Source of the DNA: G963663775 sp963663775
GTDB taxonomy: Bacteria; Bacillota; Clostridia; Oscillospirales; Butyricicoccaceae
Length of the DNA: 64,000 nt
Assembly (NCBI GenBank): GCA_963663775.1
Contig: OY760624.1
Coordinates: 2,170,001 to 2,234,000 of the forward strand
Direction of reading: 5' to 3'
Shown here: piece after piece, positions 1 to 8,063 of the stretch
How positions within the stretch are numbered: the first letter of the stretch is position 1
Layout: each line of letters opens with the position of its first letter
Program-made: the position numbers and the translations under genes
Notes under the pieces: model-generated
Databases searched by the model: none
What the model was told of the DNA's origin: nothing
The model's input: only the letters and a program-made list of their open reading frames with translations

Positions 1-246
1 ACGCAGAAGCAAACATTTTTGCAGAAGATTTACAAACAACTGCTGATACCGCTGCAGCAATCCCTGCAAGCGGGAGATTGTCTGCTGCTGTGTTCTGACC
101 ATCGCACCAGCAGCGCAAGCGGTGCACATGAGAATGGGGCGGTGCAGTTTTGGCTCTATGGAAACGGACGTGCCGCTCCGCAGGAATATCATTTTACGGA
201 TGCGGGTGCGCCATTGCGGCTGCTGCTCGGTGCAGAAGGGGGATAA
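1..246 (+). CDS. C-terminal end of an alkaline-phosphatase-superfamily protein (ApgM-like phosphoglycerate mutase type), partial
   Basis: The reading frame is open from the first base and stops two bases before the cobQ start codon, so only the last 81 residues are visible. The stretch 'CSDHRTSSASGAHENGAV' resembles the metal-binding C-terminal part of cofactor-independent phosphoglycerate mutases of the archaeal (ApgM) type, where a DH pair and a later GxH contribute to the metal site. The gene runs into cobQ, so it probably belongs to the cobalamin operon. A role such as removing a phosphate from a cobalamin precursor is inference only. The family call rests on a short tail and is tentative. 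Confidence 0.5.
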   Translation, partial: TQKQTFLQKIYKQLLIPLQQSLQAGDCLLLCSDHRTSSASGAHENGAVQFWLYGNGRAAPQEYHFTDAGAPLRLLLGAEGG

Positions 247-248
247 AC

Positions 249-1751
249 ATGGCAAAGGCAATTATGGTGCAGGGTACAACCTCCAATGCGGGCAAAAGCC
301 TGCTGACAGCGGCACTTTGTCGCATTTTTAAGCAAGACGGCTATCGTGTTGCGCCATTTAAGGCGCAAAATATGGCGCTGAACTCCTATATCACGGCAGA
401 TGGCATGGAAATGGGGCGTGCGCAGGTGATGCAGGCAGAGGCGGCAGGCATTGCGCCCGATGTGCGCATGAACCCGATTTTGCTCAAGCCGACAAGTGAC
501 AGCGGTTCGCAGGTGATTGTCAATGGCAAGGCGATGGGCAACCGCTCCGCACAGGCGTATTATGCGGAAAAGTCCCGCCTGCGCCCGCTCGTGCAGCAAG
601 CATACGATAGCCTTGCGGCGGAATATGAAATTATCGTGATAGAGGGGGCGGGCAGCCCTGCGGAAATCAATCTGCGGCAGGATGACTTGGTCAACATGGG
701 CATGGCAAAAATGGCAAATGCCCCTGTGCTGTTGGTGGGGGACATTGACCGAGGCGGGGTGTTCGCAGCGCTTTATGGCACGGTGGCTTTGCTGGAGCCG
801 GACGAACAGGCGATGATTTGCGGACTGGTCATCAATAAATTTCGAGGGGATGTCGAAATCTTAAAACCAGGACTGCGTATGCTGGAGGAACGTGTACACA
901 AGCCTGTCCTTGGGGTGGTGCCGTTTACACCGCTGGATATTGATGACGAGGACAGCCTGTCGGAACGCTTGCAGGGCAGTGCTGCACCCGCAAGCATCAA
1001 AATCGTTGTGCCGCGCCTGCCACGGTTGTCAAACTTTACAGATTTCAATGCATTGGGACGCATCGAGGGCGTTTGTGTGGTCTATGCAACGCATCCAAAT
1101 CAATTTACGGATGCGGATTTGATAGTGCTGCCAGGCAGTAAAAACACTATGGATGACCTCAAATGGCTGCGGCAAAACGGCATGGAGGCGCAAATTCAAA
1201 GGTTGGCGACATCGGGCACACCCGTGTTTGGCGTGTGCGGCGGATACCAGATGATGGGGCAGCGTTTGGCGGACCCCCATGGCATGGAAGGCGGCGGCGA
1301 AATCACGGGAATGGGACTGCTGCCGACAGAAACCACTTTTGAGCAAGAAAAAATGACCACGCAGGTGACAGGTGCAGTGCTCTCCGCCGATGGGGTGCTT
1401 TCTGCGCTGTCCGGTGCACCGCTGACGGGTTATGAAATCCATATGGGACGCACGAGTTTGCTGGAAAATGGAAAACCCCTCACAACGATTGTGCGGGATG
1501 GACAGGCGGTGCAGGAGGGATGCCAGCACGGCAGCTGCTACGGCACCTATGTACATGGTATCTTTGACAGCGAAGCGGTGGCACGGGCAATGGTGGGCGC
1601 ACTGCTGACCCGCCGTGGCTTATCGACAGAAACGGTACAGGCATTTGATGCCGAAGCCTATAAACAGGAACAGTATGATAAACTGGCGGCGGTGGTGCGG
1701 CAGTCGCTGGATATGGAAGCGGTATACCGCATTTTGGAGGCAGGCGTATGA
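249..1751 (+). CDS. cobQ: Cobyric acid synthase CobQ (CbiP)
   Basis: This enzyme uses ATP and glutamine to amidate adenosylcobyrinic acid a,c-diamide at four side chains, giving cobyric acid. The 500-residue length is usual. The N-terminal synthetase domain has the P-loop-like GTTSNAGKS and the conserved KAQNMALNS. The C-terminal class I glutamine amidotransferase domain has the nucleophile motif GVCGGYQM and the histidine motif YGTYVHGIFDS. The ATG at 249 was chosen over upstream starts because it follows a purine-rich ribosome binding site (agaaggggga) and begins directly with the domain (MAKAIMVQGT). It overlaps btuR by four bases (ATGA), which indicates translational coupling in a cobalamin operon. 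Confidence 0.97.
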   Translation: MAKAIMVQGTTSNAGKSLLTAALCRIFKQDGYRVAPFKAQNMALNSYITADGMEMGRAQVMQAEAAGIAPDVRMNPILLKPTSDSGSQVIVNGKAMGNRSAQAYYAEKSRLRPLVQQAYDSLAAEYEIIVIEGAGSPAEINLRQDDLVNMGMAKMANAPVLLVGDIDRGGVFAALYGTVALLEPDEQAMICGLVINKFRGDVEILKPGLRMLEERVHKPVLGVVPFTPLDIDDEDSLSERLQGSAAPASIKIVVPRLPRLSNFTDFNALGRIEGVCVVYATHPNQFTDADLIVLPGSKNTMDDLKWLRQNGMEAQIQRLATSGTPVFGVCGGYQMMGQRLADPHGMEGGGEITGMGLLPTETTFEQEKMTTQVTGAVLSADGVLSALSGAPLTGYEIHMGRTSLLENGKPLTTIVRDGQAVQEGCQHGSCYGTYVHGIFDSEAVARAMVGALLTRRGLSTETVQAFDAEAYKQEQYDKLAAVVRQSLDMEAVYRILEAGV

Positions 1752-2272
1752 CAAAACAAGGCTTGGTGCATATTTACTGCGGAGATGGCAAGGGAAAAAC
1801 AACCGCCGCCATGGGATTGGCACTGCGTTGTGCAGGGCATGATGAAAAGGTGGTTGTGGCGCAGTTTTTGAAGGATGGCACTTCGGGGGAGTGCAGGCTG
1901 CTGGATGCGCTGCCAAATGTGCAGCTGCTTTCCTGCAATCCATATGGAAAGTTTTCCTTTCAAATGAGCCAGCAGGAGAAAACGGAAACACGCACCGCCA
2001 TTGGACAGCTGTTTGCGTCTGCGGTGCAGGCGGCACAGGAGGCACGGTTGTTGGTGCTGGACGAGGCAATGTCTGCCATGACCTGCGGCTTTCTGGATAC
2101 AGACGTGGTCGTGGATTTTTTGCAGCACCGCCCCGCAGGGCTGGAGGTTGTGCTAACCGGACGCAATCCACCGCAGGCAGTCGCAGCATTGGCAGACTAT
2201 ATTTCAGAGATACAAAAGGTGCGGCACCCGTTTGACAACGGTCTTGCGGCGCGTGATGGCATTGAGCGATAA
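1748..2272 (+). CDS. btuR: Cob(I)yrinic acid a,c-diamide adenosyltransferase (CobA/BtuR family)
   Basis: The 174-residue cytoplasmic enzyme transfers the 5'-deoxyadenosyl group of ATP to the cobalt of corrinoids. The N-terminal P-loop GDGKGKTTAAMG is the family signature (the reversed-orientation ATP site of CobA), and VLDEAMSAM matches the conserved Walker B region. The start overlaps the cobQ stop as ATGA. It lies between cobQ and cbiC, so it works in corrin ring synthesis or salvage in this operon. Family membership is clear. Confidence 0.95.
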   Translation: MTKQGLVHIYCGDGKGKTTAAMGLALRCAGHDEKVVVAQFLKDGTSGECRLLDALPNVQLLSCNPYGKFSFQMSQQEKTETRTAIGQLFASAVQAAQEARLLVLDEAMSAMTCGFLDTDVVVDFLQHRPAGLEVVLTGRNPPQAVAALADYISEIQKVRHPFDNGLAARDGIER

Positions 2273-2282
2273 GGAGAAACCA

Positions 2283-2921
2283 ATGGAATTTGAAACGTTA
2301 TCCCCCGCAGAAATCGAAAAGCGCAGCTTTGCCATCATTGGGGAGAAACTGCGTGGACGCACCTTTCCGGCGGGGCAGGAGGCAATTGTGCGGCGTGTCA
2401 TCCACACCACGGCAGATTTTGACTATGCGGATAATTTGGTCATTTCACCGGATGCAGTGGACTGTGCACGGGCGGCACTGCGCACGGGCGCAACCATTGT
2501 GACAGATACGCAAATGGCACTGTCGGGTATCAATAAGGCCGCTTTGGCGCAATTGGGCGCACAGGTGCGTTGCTTTATGGCAGAGCCTGCAGTGGCGGCG
2601 GCGGCAAAAGCACGTGGTGTGACACGTGCAACTGTGTCGATGGAGTTTGCGGCGGAATTGGGCGGACCTGTGCTGTTTGCCATCGGCAATGCGCCGACGG
2701 CACTCATCCGCTTGCAGGAATTACAGCAGGAAGGCAAGGTAACACCCGCCCTTGTGATTGGCGTGCCGGTTGGATTTGTCAATGTGGTGGAATCCAAAGA
2801 GCTGTTTTTGGGCGGCACAACGCCGCACATTATTGCGCGTGGGCGAAAGGGCGGCTCTAATGTGGCGGCGGCGATTGTCAACGCACTTATGTATCAGATA
2901 ACCGAGCGGGAGGGATTTTGA
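2283..2921 (+). CDS. cbiC: Precorrin-8X methylmutase (CbiC/CobH)
   Basis: The enzyme moves a methyl group from C-11 to C-12 of the corrin ring, giving hydrogenobyrinic or cobyrinic acid. The 212 residues contain the conserved VIHTTADFDYAD region with the catalytic histidine, GNAPTALIRL, GVPVGFVNVVESKE and RGRKGGSNVAAA. The ATG at 2283 was chosen because AAGGAG lies just upstream (2271-2276), while earlier in-frame starts would overlap btuR. With the CbiK-type chelatase downstream this indicates the anaerobic, early-cobalt pathway. The cbiK start follows after a single base. Confidence 0.95.
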   Translation: MEFETLSPAEIEKRSFAIIGEKLRGRTFPAGQEAIVRRVIHTTADFDYADNLVISPDAVDCARAALRTGATIVTDTQMALSGINKAALAQLGAQVRCFMAEPAVAAAAKARGVTRATVSMEFAAELGGPVLFAIGNAPTALIRLQELQQEGKVTPALVIGVPVGFVNVVESKELFLGGTTPHIIARGRKGGSNVAAAIVNALMYQITEREGF

Positions 2922-2922
2922 A

Positions 2923-3690
2923 ATGGGCAAGAAAGCATTGGCAGTCATCAGCTTTGGCACGAGTTATCCAGAAGCACGTGCGGCGATTGAAAACTTGGAA
3001 CAAACACTGGCGGCGGCACGCCCAGACTATGATTTTTATCGGGCGTTTACGTCTGGCATGGTCATAGCGAAGATAGAGCGGGAAGAGGGCATGCGCATTC
3101 CCAATCCCGCCGAACTGATGGAGCAGTTGGCAGAGCAAGGCTATGAGGAAGTGATTTGTCAAAGCCTGCACGTGATTCCCGGCAATGAATATGAAAAAAT
3201 GTGTGCGCAGATGCTGCCGTTTGCCGAGAAATTTCATCATTTTGCAGTCGGAAAGCCGCTGCTGCATGACCAGACCGATTATCTGCGCTGTGGGCGGGGA
3301 TTGCTGGGACACATGCCGAAGCTGGCAGCGGATGAGGCGTTTGTCTTTATGGGGCATGGCACCGAGCATTTTTCCAATGCGTCGTATGCCTTGATGGAGA
3401 ACACCTTCCGCTTTCTGGGTGCGGAGCGGGTGTATGTGGCAACGGTGGAGGGTTTTCCGAGCTTTGATTATGTGCTGCGCCGTCTGCACCAGCATGAGGT
3501 CAGCCGTGTCTATCTGGCGCCGCTGATGATTGTGGCGGGTGACCATGCACAAAACGATTTGGCGGGCGAGGAAGATGACAGCTGGAAGAGTCAGCTGGAG
3601 AGTGAAGGCTTTGAAACGCAGGTCATGCTGCGAGGTTTGGGAGAATATGCGGAAATTGCAGCCTTGTTTGCGGCACATCTGCCGAAATAA
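2923..3690 (+). CDS. cbiK: Anaerobic sirohydrochlorin cobaltochelatase CbiK
   Basis: CbiK inserts Co2+ into sirohydrochlorin, the committed metal step of anaerobic cobalamin synthesis. The 255-residue protein starts with the typical AVISFGTSYPEA strand and has the metal-site motif MGHGTEHFSNASY and the conserved SLHVIPGNEYEKM. There is no signal peptide, so this is the cytoplasmic form rather than the periplasmic CbiK-P form. It starts one base after the cbiC stop. The overlapping and abutting genes make cobQ-btuR-cbiC-cbiK one transcription unit. Confidence 0.95.
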   Translation: MGKKALAVISFGTSYPEARAAIENLEQTLAAARPDYDFYRAFTSGMVIAKIEREEGMRIPNPAELMEQLAEQGYEEVICQSLHVIPGNEYEKMCAQMLPFAEKFHHFAVGKPLLHDQTDYLRCGRGLLGHMPKLAADEAFVFMGHGTEHFSNASYALMENTFRFLGAERVYVATVEGFPSFDYVLRRLHQHEVSRVYLAPLMIVAGDHAQNDLAGEEDDSWKSQLESEGFETQVMLRGLGEYAEIAALFAAHLPK

Positions 3691-3747
3691 GCGGGTTTGA
3701 TTGGAGAAGCAATCGCATGCAATGCAGCGAAAAGAGGATTGTGGTAT

Positions 3748-4938
3748 ATGGCAATAGAATTGAAAGAACGCTGTTTGCAATACTGTAAACATATTCATGT
3801 GATTACCAAAACAACATGTGTGCTGTTGGATGTGCAGCAGGGATGCTTTGTGGGGCATCCGTTTTCAGAAGCTTGTGCGCTGAACAGCACACCATGTGAC
3901 GCATTGATTACGCATTTGTATGGGGCATATGAAGCCGAACGTTGGGAGAACAAATATATCTATTATTGCCCGCGTGGTCTGATTTTTATTGCAACGCCCG
4001 TGCCTGCCAAAAGCGGTGCCATGGCATATTGCTTGATTACGGGACCTATCTTGATGTCGAATTTTCCGGATGACGGAGGATACGGCGATTTGATAAATTT
4101 GGAGGGACTGGAGCATGTGCCATGTATGACAACAGCAGAAACGCAGTCGCTCAGTGAGCTGATACGAGCCGCCTGCGCATATATCGGCAATGATGATGCA
4201 ACATATGAAACCGATTCCGGCAGCCATGCGGAAATGCTGCAGATGATGCTCGATTTATCCTCCCGTGAGATGGAGGAAGCCGCATCATATCCGCTTGCAA
4301 ATGAGCGCAAGCTGCAGCACCTGATAAAGGAAGGGGACAAGGAGGGTTCACAAAAGCTGCTCAATGAGCTTTTGAGTTATGTCTATTTTTCCAGTGGCGC
4401 AAATTTTAAAACCATCAAGGCACGAGTCAGCGAACTGCTTGTGGTGATGTCCCGTGCGGCAATTGAGGGCGGCGCAGACATGAATCAGATTTTTTGGATA
4501 CAGGCTAATTATGCAGAGGAAGTCGAGCGGTTTACAAACATTGAATTGCTCAGCCGCTGGCTCAGTGCGGTGATGCATAAATTTATCAGCTGTGTGTTTG
4601 ATTTTTCGGAAGTGAAGCATCGAGATACCATCTTTAAAATCACAGAATTTATCAAACAGCGGATGGGAGAAAAATTGCTGATTGCAGAGGTGGCGGAATA
4701 TGTCTACTTGTCCAAGTCGCATTTGAGCCGCATTATTCGGCAGGAGCTGGGGTGCACCTTCACGGAATATGTGAATCGCCTGCGTGTGGACCGCAGCAAG
4801 CTGCTGTTGATGGACGGAAGACTGTCGCTGGCAGAGATTGCAGGAAAAGTCGGGTTTGAAGACCAAAGCTATTATACAAAGGTGTTCAAACGGATTTTGG
4901 GGACAACCCCTAGCGAATACAGAGAGCAGCGGTTATAA
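3748..4938 (+). CDS. AraC-family regulator with a PocR-like sensor domain
   Basis: This 396-residue regulator closes the cobalamin operon. The C-terminal ~100 residues are an AraC double helix-turn-helix (VYLSKSHLSRIIRQELG; FEDQSYYTKVFKR; TTPSEYRE). The N-terminal part has cysteines and a 'CPRGLIFIATPVP...YCLITGP' segment reminiscent of PocR-type ligand domains, which in other bacteria sense small metabolites that control corrinoid-dependent pathways. The PocR assignment is by motif only. The ATG at 3748 is preceded by AAAGAGGA at about ten bases; an upstream TTG at 3697 is less likely. Its last ~115 residues align with the short AraC protein at 7346-7717. It probably regulates the corrinoid genes here (inference). 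Confidence 0.85.
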   Translation: MAIELKERCLQYCKHIHVITKTTCVLLDVQQGCFVGHPFSEACALNSTPCDALITHLYGAYEAERWENKYIYYCPRGLIFIATPVPAKSGAMAYCLITGPILMSNFPDDGGYGDLINLEGLEHVPCMTTAETQSLSELIRAACAYIGNDDATYETDSGSHAEMLQMMLDLSSREMEEAASYPLANERKLQHLIKEGDKEGSQKLLNELLSYVYFSSGANFKTIKARVSELLVVMSRAAIEGGADMNQIFWIQANYAEEVERFTNIELLSRWLSAVMHKFISCVFDFSEVKHRDTIFKITEFIKQRMGEKLLIAEVAEYVYLSKSHLSRIIRQELGCTFTEYVNRLRVDRSKLLLMDGRLSLAEIAGKVGFEDQSYYTKVFKRILGTTPSEYREQRL

Positions 4939-4964
4939 GAACCTGCATTCCGCCCGCTGCAATG

Positions 4965-5006
4965 AAAAAAATCCCCCATGCCGTTTTCTCTAACGGTATG
5001 GGGGAT
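4965..5006 (-). terminator. Intrinsic terminator of the RACo-DUF1638 unit
   Basis: A 15-bp near-perfect stem (4971-4985 with 4992-5006, six-base loop) is followed on the minus strand by seven T residues. It lies 17 bases past the DUF1638 stop codon. It also sits just after the plus-strand AraC gene but lacks a T tract in that direction. Confidence 0.85.
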
Positions 5007-5022
5007 GCGTGTTTGGTCAACA

Positions 5023-5778
5023 TCAAGTAGGGGTTTGACACACGGCCTGTATTTTCTTGCCGGAAAACTCTGCTTCGACAGCACTGTTCGGCGGAACAAC
5101 TAGAAATTCCTGTTCGTTCCATGGTCCGTTTAGCAGGTGGTGGAATAAGTGCTGGTTACCTGCTTCATGGTGCAGCTGCCACGAAAAATCTGCGGCGGCT
5201 TGCGCTGCATAGCGTTCGTAAGCGGGATTGTCGTATACAGGGCTGTGAATATAGATGCAGTTTTGGTAGTTTTGAATCCATTCTTTTTCCGCTTCCATTA
5301 AGTAGGCGGCGTTATCTTCGCCATATTGCTCGACATAGGTTTGAAATCGCACCTCATAACTGCTGACAGAGGGCGTAAAGGCATGCTCAATCCATCCGGG
5401 AGAATACCAATAGATGCCGCTGTGTTGGTGGAACAGCTGTAAATAGCGTTCTGCCGAGCCTAAAAATAGCGACATGCAGTCATCACACCGTGGAATGACA
5501 AGGGGAATGTTTGCAGAGCGCAGACCGATGATGCCATTGGAGCACAAACCATAGCCCAAGCAAATGGCGTCCCATTTTTTGTCGGCACTTGCGGTAAGTT
5601 GCATGGTTTCTATGCGGTCGATTTCCGTCTGCAATTGCGTGCGCAGTAGGTCAGGCGTGTCATGCAGCCCTTGATTGAGCCAAAAGCCACGCACGATGTT
5701 GTTTGACTGCACGATTTCATAACTTAATTCCCGCTGCAGCACGGCGCAGGCAATGAGTGCGATGCGCAATTTATTCAT
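5023..5778 (-). CDS. DUF1638 family protein
   Basis: The protein shows the hallmarks of DUF1638: an N-terminal ACAVLQREL, then GYGLCSNGIIGL, VIPRCDDCMSLFLGS and YWYSPGWIEHA. The conserved Cys/Asp/His residues suggest a metal or corrinoid-related site, but the biochemical role is unknown. Genes of this family are often near corrinoid methyltransferases, as here. It is the last gene of the AraC-RACo-DUF1638 unit and overlaps the RACo stop. The start is uncertain. ATG at 5778 lies directly against the GAGGAGG ribosome site, while TTG at 5769 has a better nine-base spacing and would remove the overlap. Length is about 248-251 residues. Confidence 0.85.
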   Translation of the reverse strand: MNKLRIALIACAVLQRELSYEIVQSNNIVRGFWLNQGLHDTPDLLRTQLQTEIDRIETMQLTASADKKWDAICLGYGLCSNGIIGLRSANIPLVIPRCDDCMSLFLGSAERYLQLFHQHSGIYWYSPGWIEHAFTPSVSSYEVRFQTYVEQYGEDNAAYLMEAEKEWIQNYQNCIYIHSPVYDNPAYERYAAQAAADFSWQLHHEAGNQHLFHHLLNGPWNEQEFLVVPPNSAVEAEFSGKKIQAVCQTPT

Positions 5779-7318
5779 CCTCCTCAAAAATCATGCCATC
5801 AATATAGAGGTCAGAAAAGACAGGGTTAGAGGAAAGATTCAGCTCTGTTGCCATGCGCTGGATTTGTTCTATTTGCGCTGTTTGGTCAGATTGCAGCAGC
5901 AGCATAGCGGCGCCGGCAAGTGCACCGTTTCCGATAATCTCAACACGGTCTTTCAATGCAGGCGGAATCAGACCGATTTGTGCCGCCCGTTCCATATTCA
6001 TGGAGTGACCAAATCCACCTGCGATGTAAAAATGTGCAATCTCGTCAGTTTGGGTATTGGTTTCACGCAGCAGCGTATAAATGCCTGCGTAAATGGCAGA
6101 CTTCGCCAACTGAATTTGTCGGACATCCTTCTGGGTGATGTGCACCTGTGTGCCAGGAAGCTGCCATGCCAACTGCCCATCGCACGATACGATGTGTCCC
6201 TGCCCCACATACTCGGCTGTGATAGCACCGCTTCCAGAGAGGATGCCAAGCTGCAGCATCACGCCGATGGCATCCAATGCACCGGAGCCGCACAAGCCGA
6301 GCGCTTCGCCTTCGCCAAGGACAACAACCTGCACATTGTTCTCGGCATCCAAAGAAACCGCAGTCACTGCGCCAACAGAGGCACGCATCCCTTGGTGCAG
6401 TCCGGCACCCTCAAACGCAGGACCTGCCGCTGTCGAGCAGCAGTAAATGTGCCCATCTTTCAGCAGAGCAAGCTCACCATTGGTGCCGATGTCTGCCAAA
6501 AGCGTGGTCTGGTGGGGGTTTTGCAGCATGCCCGATGACAAAATGGCACAGGTAATGTCCGCACCAACGTAGGAACCGATGCAGGGCGGCAAATAGGTAT
6601 GGTCTGCCATCGCCAACGGAAATTGACTTTGCAAGCCAAAAAGAGAGGCTGGTGTGAACGGTGCCTGTGCGATGCCTGAGGCATCTTGCTCTTCATAAAA
6701 ATGCAGCATGGTGGTGTTGCCTGTGATGACTGCGGCAGAGAGCTGCGAAACACCGCACTGCGCCATACAGGAATGGGTCATTTCAGACAACTGGGTGTGG
6801 ATGGTGCGGGAAAGCTCCGCCGCTGCCCCTGCTTTGGCATATCCGATGCGGGAAATGACATCCGCACCAAAGGTTGCCTGACGATTGCCCTCCAGCGACT
6901 CGGCAAGCACATGGCCTGTGGCACGGTCATAAAGCCGTACGGCAACCGTTGTTGTGCCAATATCCACCGCAACACCAATGCCGTCACCATCCGGCTGCAA
7001 TGGCGGCATTTTCGCCCAAGAGAGCGTTGCAATTTGCTGACGATTCACCCAAACGCTGCAATCGTCTGTCACTTGTGCCATACAGGCAAGGCGAATGCCA
7101 TTTTGCATATCGGTCTGCGATAGCAACGCCGCTTCCTGCGAGCCAATGGGAGAAAGCGTGCCGGCTGTTTGCACACGACATTTTCCACAGGTGCCATGAC
7201 CGCCGCAGGGCATGGCAAAGCCACAGCCGGATGCCTGCAAAACAGCTTCCAGAAGCGTTCCGGGAGTGGTCTGCACTTGCTGTGGTGTACTTCCGTTCCA
7301 TATCGTCACAATTGCCAT
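5771..7318 (-). CDS. Reductive activator of corrinoid proteins (RACo; [2Fe-2S] ferredoxin plus ASKHA domain)
   Basis: RACo uses ATP to drive electron transfer onto inactive Co(II) corrinoid proteins, restoring Co(I). The first ~95 residues are a plant-type ferredoxin with cysteines 38, 44, 47 and 79 (C-X5-C-X2-C-X31-C). The rest is an ASKHA-type ATPase with VAVDIGTTTVAVRL, VITGNTTMLHF, LLADIGTNGE and AAGPAFEGAG. At 515 residues it is somewhat shorter than many RACo proteins (often 550-650), so the linker region may be reduced. It follows the short AraC gene by 27 bases and is divergent from the corrinoid protein gene that is its likely client. The GGDEF-free C-terminus overlaps the DUF1638 start. 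Confidence 0.93.
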   Translation of the reverse strand: MAIVTIWNGSTPQQVQTTPGTLLEAVLQASGCGFAMPCGGHGTCGKCRVQTAGTLSPIGSQEAALLSQTDMQNGIRLACMAQVTDDCSVWVNRQQIATLSWAKMPPLQPDGDGIGVAVDIGTTTVAVRLYDRATGHVLAESLEGNRQATFGADVISRIGYAKAGAAAELSRTIHTQLSEMTHSCMAQCGVSQLSAAVITGNTTMLHFYEEQDASGIAQAPFTPASLFGLQSQFPLAMADHTYLPPCIGSYVGADITCAILSSGMLQNPHQTTLLADIGTNGELALLKDGHIYCCSTAAGPAFEGAGLHQGMRASVGAVTAVSLDAENNVQVVVLGEGEALGLCGSGALDAIGVMLQLGILSGSGAITAEYVGQGHIVSCDGQLAWQLPGTQVHITQKDVRQIQLAKSAIYAGIYTLLRETNTQTDEIAHFYIAGGFGHSMNMERAAQIGLIPPALKDRVEIIGNGALAGAAMLLLQSDQTAQIEQIQRMATELNLSSNPVFSDLYIDGMIFEEDE

Positions 7319-7345
7319 TGCGCTTTTCCTCCGTATCGTTCGTGC

Positions 7346-7717
7346 TTATATGAATTGTGCTCTGTATGCACTGGGGGTTACGCCTGTGATTTTTTTGAAC
7401 ACACGGGCAAAATAGCCTTGGTCTTCAAATCCAATCGTTTTGGCGACCCCTGCAATAGAGAGTCGGCTCTCCAGCAGCAGGGTCTTGCTATGGTTGATGC
7501 GCAGAAGATTTACATATTCGGTGAAGCTATATCCAAGCTCTTGCCGCAGGATATGGCTTAGACGGGATTCTGATAAATAGACATGGCGGGCAGCGTCTGC
7601 AATCGTCGGTTTGCCGCCAAGCTGCTGTGCGACAAATGCAGTCGTTTGCACAAGGGTATCTTGATGCTTCATAGGGAAGGTGCAGGTTAAATGGGTGATT
7701 TCGGCGAGTTGATGCAT
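7346..7717 (-). CDS. Short AraC-type protein containing only the DNA-binding domain
   Basis: The protein has only 123 residues and is nearly all AraC helix-turn-helix: VYLSESRLSHILRQELG, then RLSIAGVAKTIGFEDQGYFARVFKK and GVTPSAYR. It aligns end to end with the C-terminal ~115 residues of the AraC regulator at 3748-4938 but lacks the sensor domain. ATG at 7717 has a clear GGAGGG site, so it looks like an expressed gene rather than a fragment that lost its start. It heads the RACo-DUF1638 unit and may control the divergent promoter region at 7718-8063. Competition with the full-length regulator is possible (inference). Confidence 0.8.
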   Translation of the reverse strand: MHQLAEITHLTCTFPMKHQDTLVQTTAFVAQQLGGKPTIADAARHVYLSESRLSHILRQELGYSFTEYVNLLRINHSKTLLLESRLSIAGVAKTIGFEDQGYFARVFKKITGVTPSAYRAQFI

Positions 7718-7783
7718 GCGTGCCCTCCATTATAAACAACATCCTAAAAAGAAAAATCGACCGTTTCAGACAAGCCAATGTTC

Positions 7784-7815
7784 AAGCTTTTCCTACAGAA
7801 TAGCAGGAAAAGCTT
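7784..7815. promoter_or_regulatory. Perfect 11-bp inverted repeat in the divergent AraC/corrinoid-protein promoter region
   Basis: AAGCTTTTCCT at 7784-7794 is exactly complementary to AGGAAAAGCTT at 7805-7815, with a ten-base spacer. The centre-to-centre distance is about two helical turns, which suits a dimeric regulator. There is no T tract in either direction, so it is not an obvious terminator. It lies in the 346-base AT-rich interval (7718-8063) between the AraC-RACo-DUF1638 unit and the corrinoid protein unit. I see no credible gene in that interval. An operator role is inference. Confidence 0.5.
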
Positions 7816-8063
7816 CCAAAGGGAATGCGATTTCTTGCTCTCTTTTTGCGATAAATTGCGTGTATAAATATGGAAACCGAAAATATAGACGGTGCAACTC
7901 GTGCATTTTGAGAAAATAGCAGGTATGCCATAAAAATGAATGAATTGTACTAGATAATTGGCGGGCAGAGTTGCTATGCTAATAGACAGAACAAGTAGAG
8001 CGGTGCGGCGCATAAGGCTCTATGCAAAGATTGCTTGGAACATTTGAAAAAGGAGAATACAGC

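Noticed and set aside
150..248. N-terminal extension of cobQ to position 150
   Set aside because: It overlaps the upstream gene, has no ribosome site, and the family starts at the MAKAIMVQGT segment encoded from 249.
7744..8013. 89-codon minus-strand ORF in the divergent promoter region
   Set aside because: No ribosome site, no recognisable domain, and it covers the AT-rich regulatory interval including the perfect inverted repeat.
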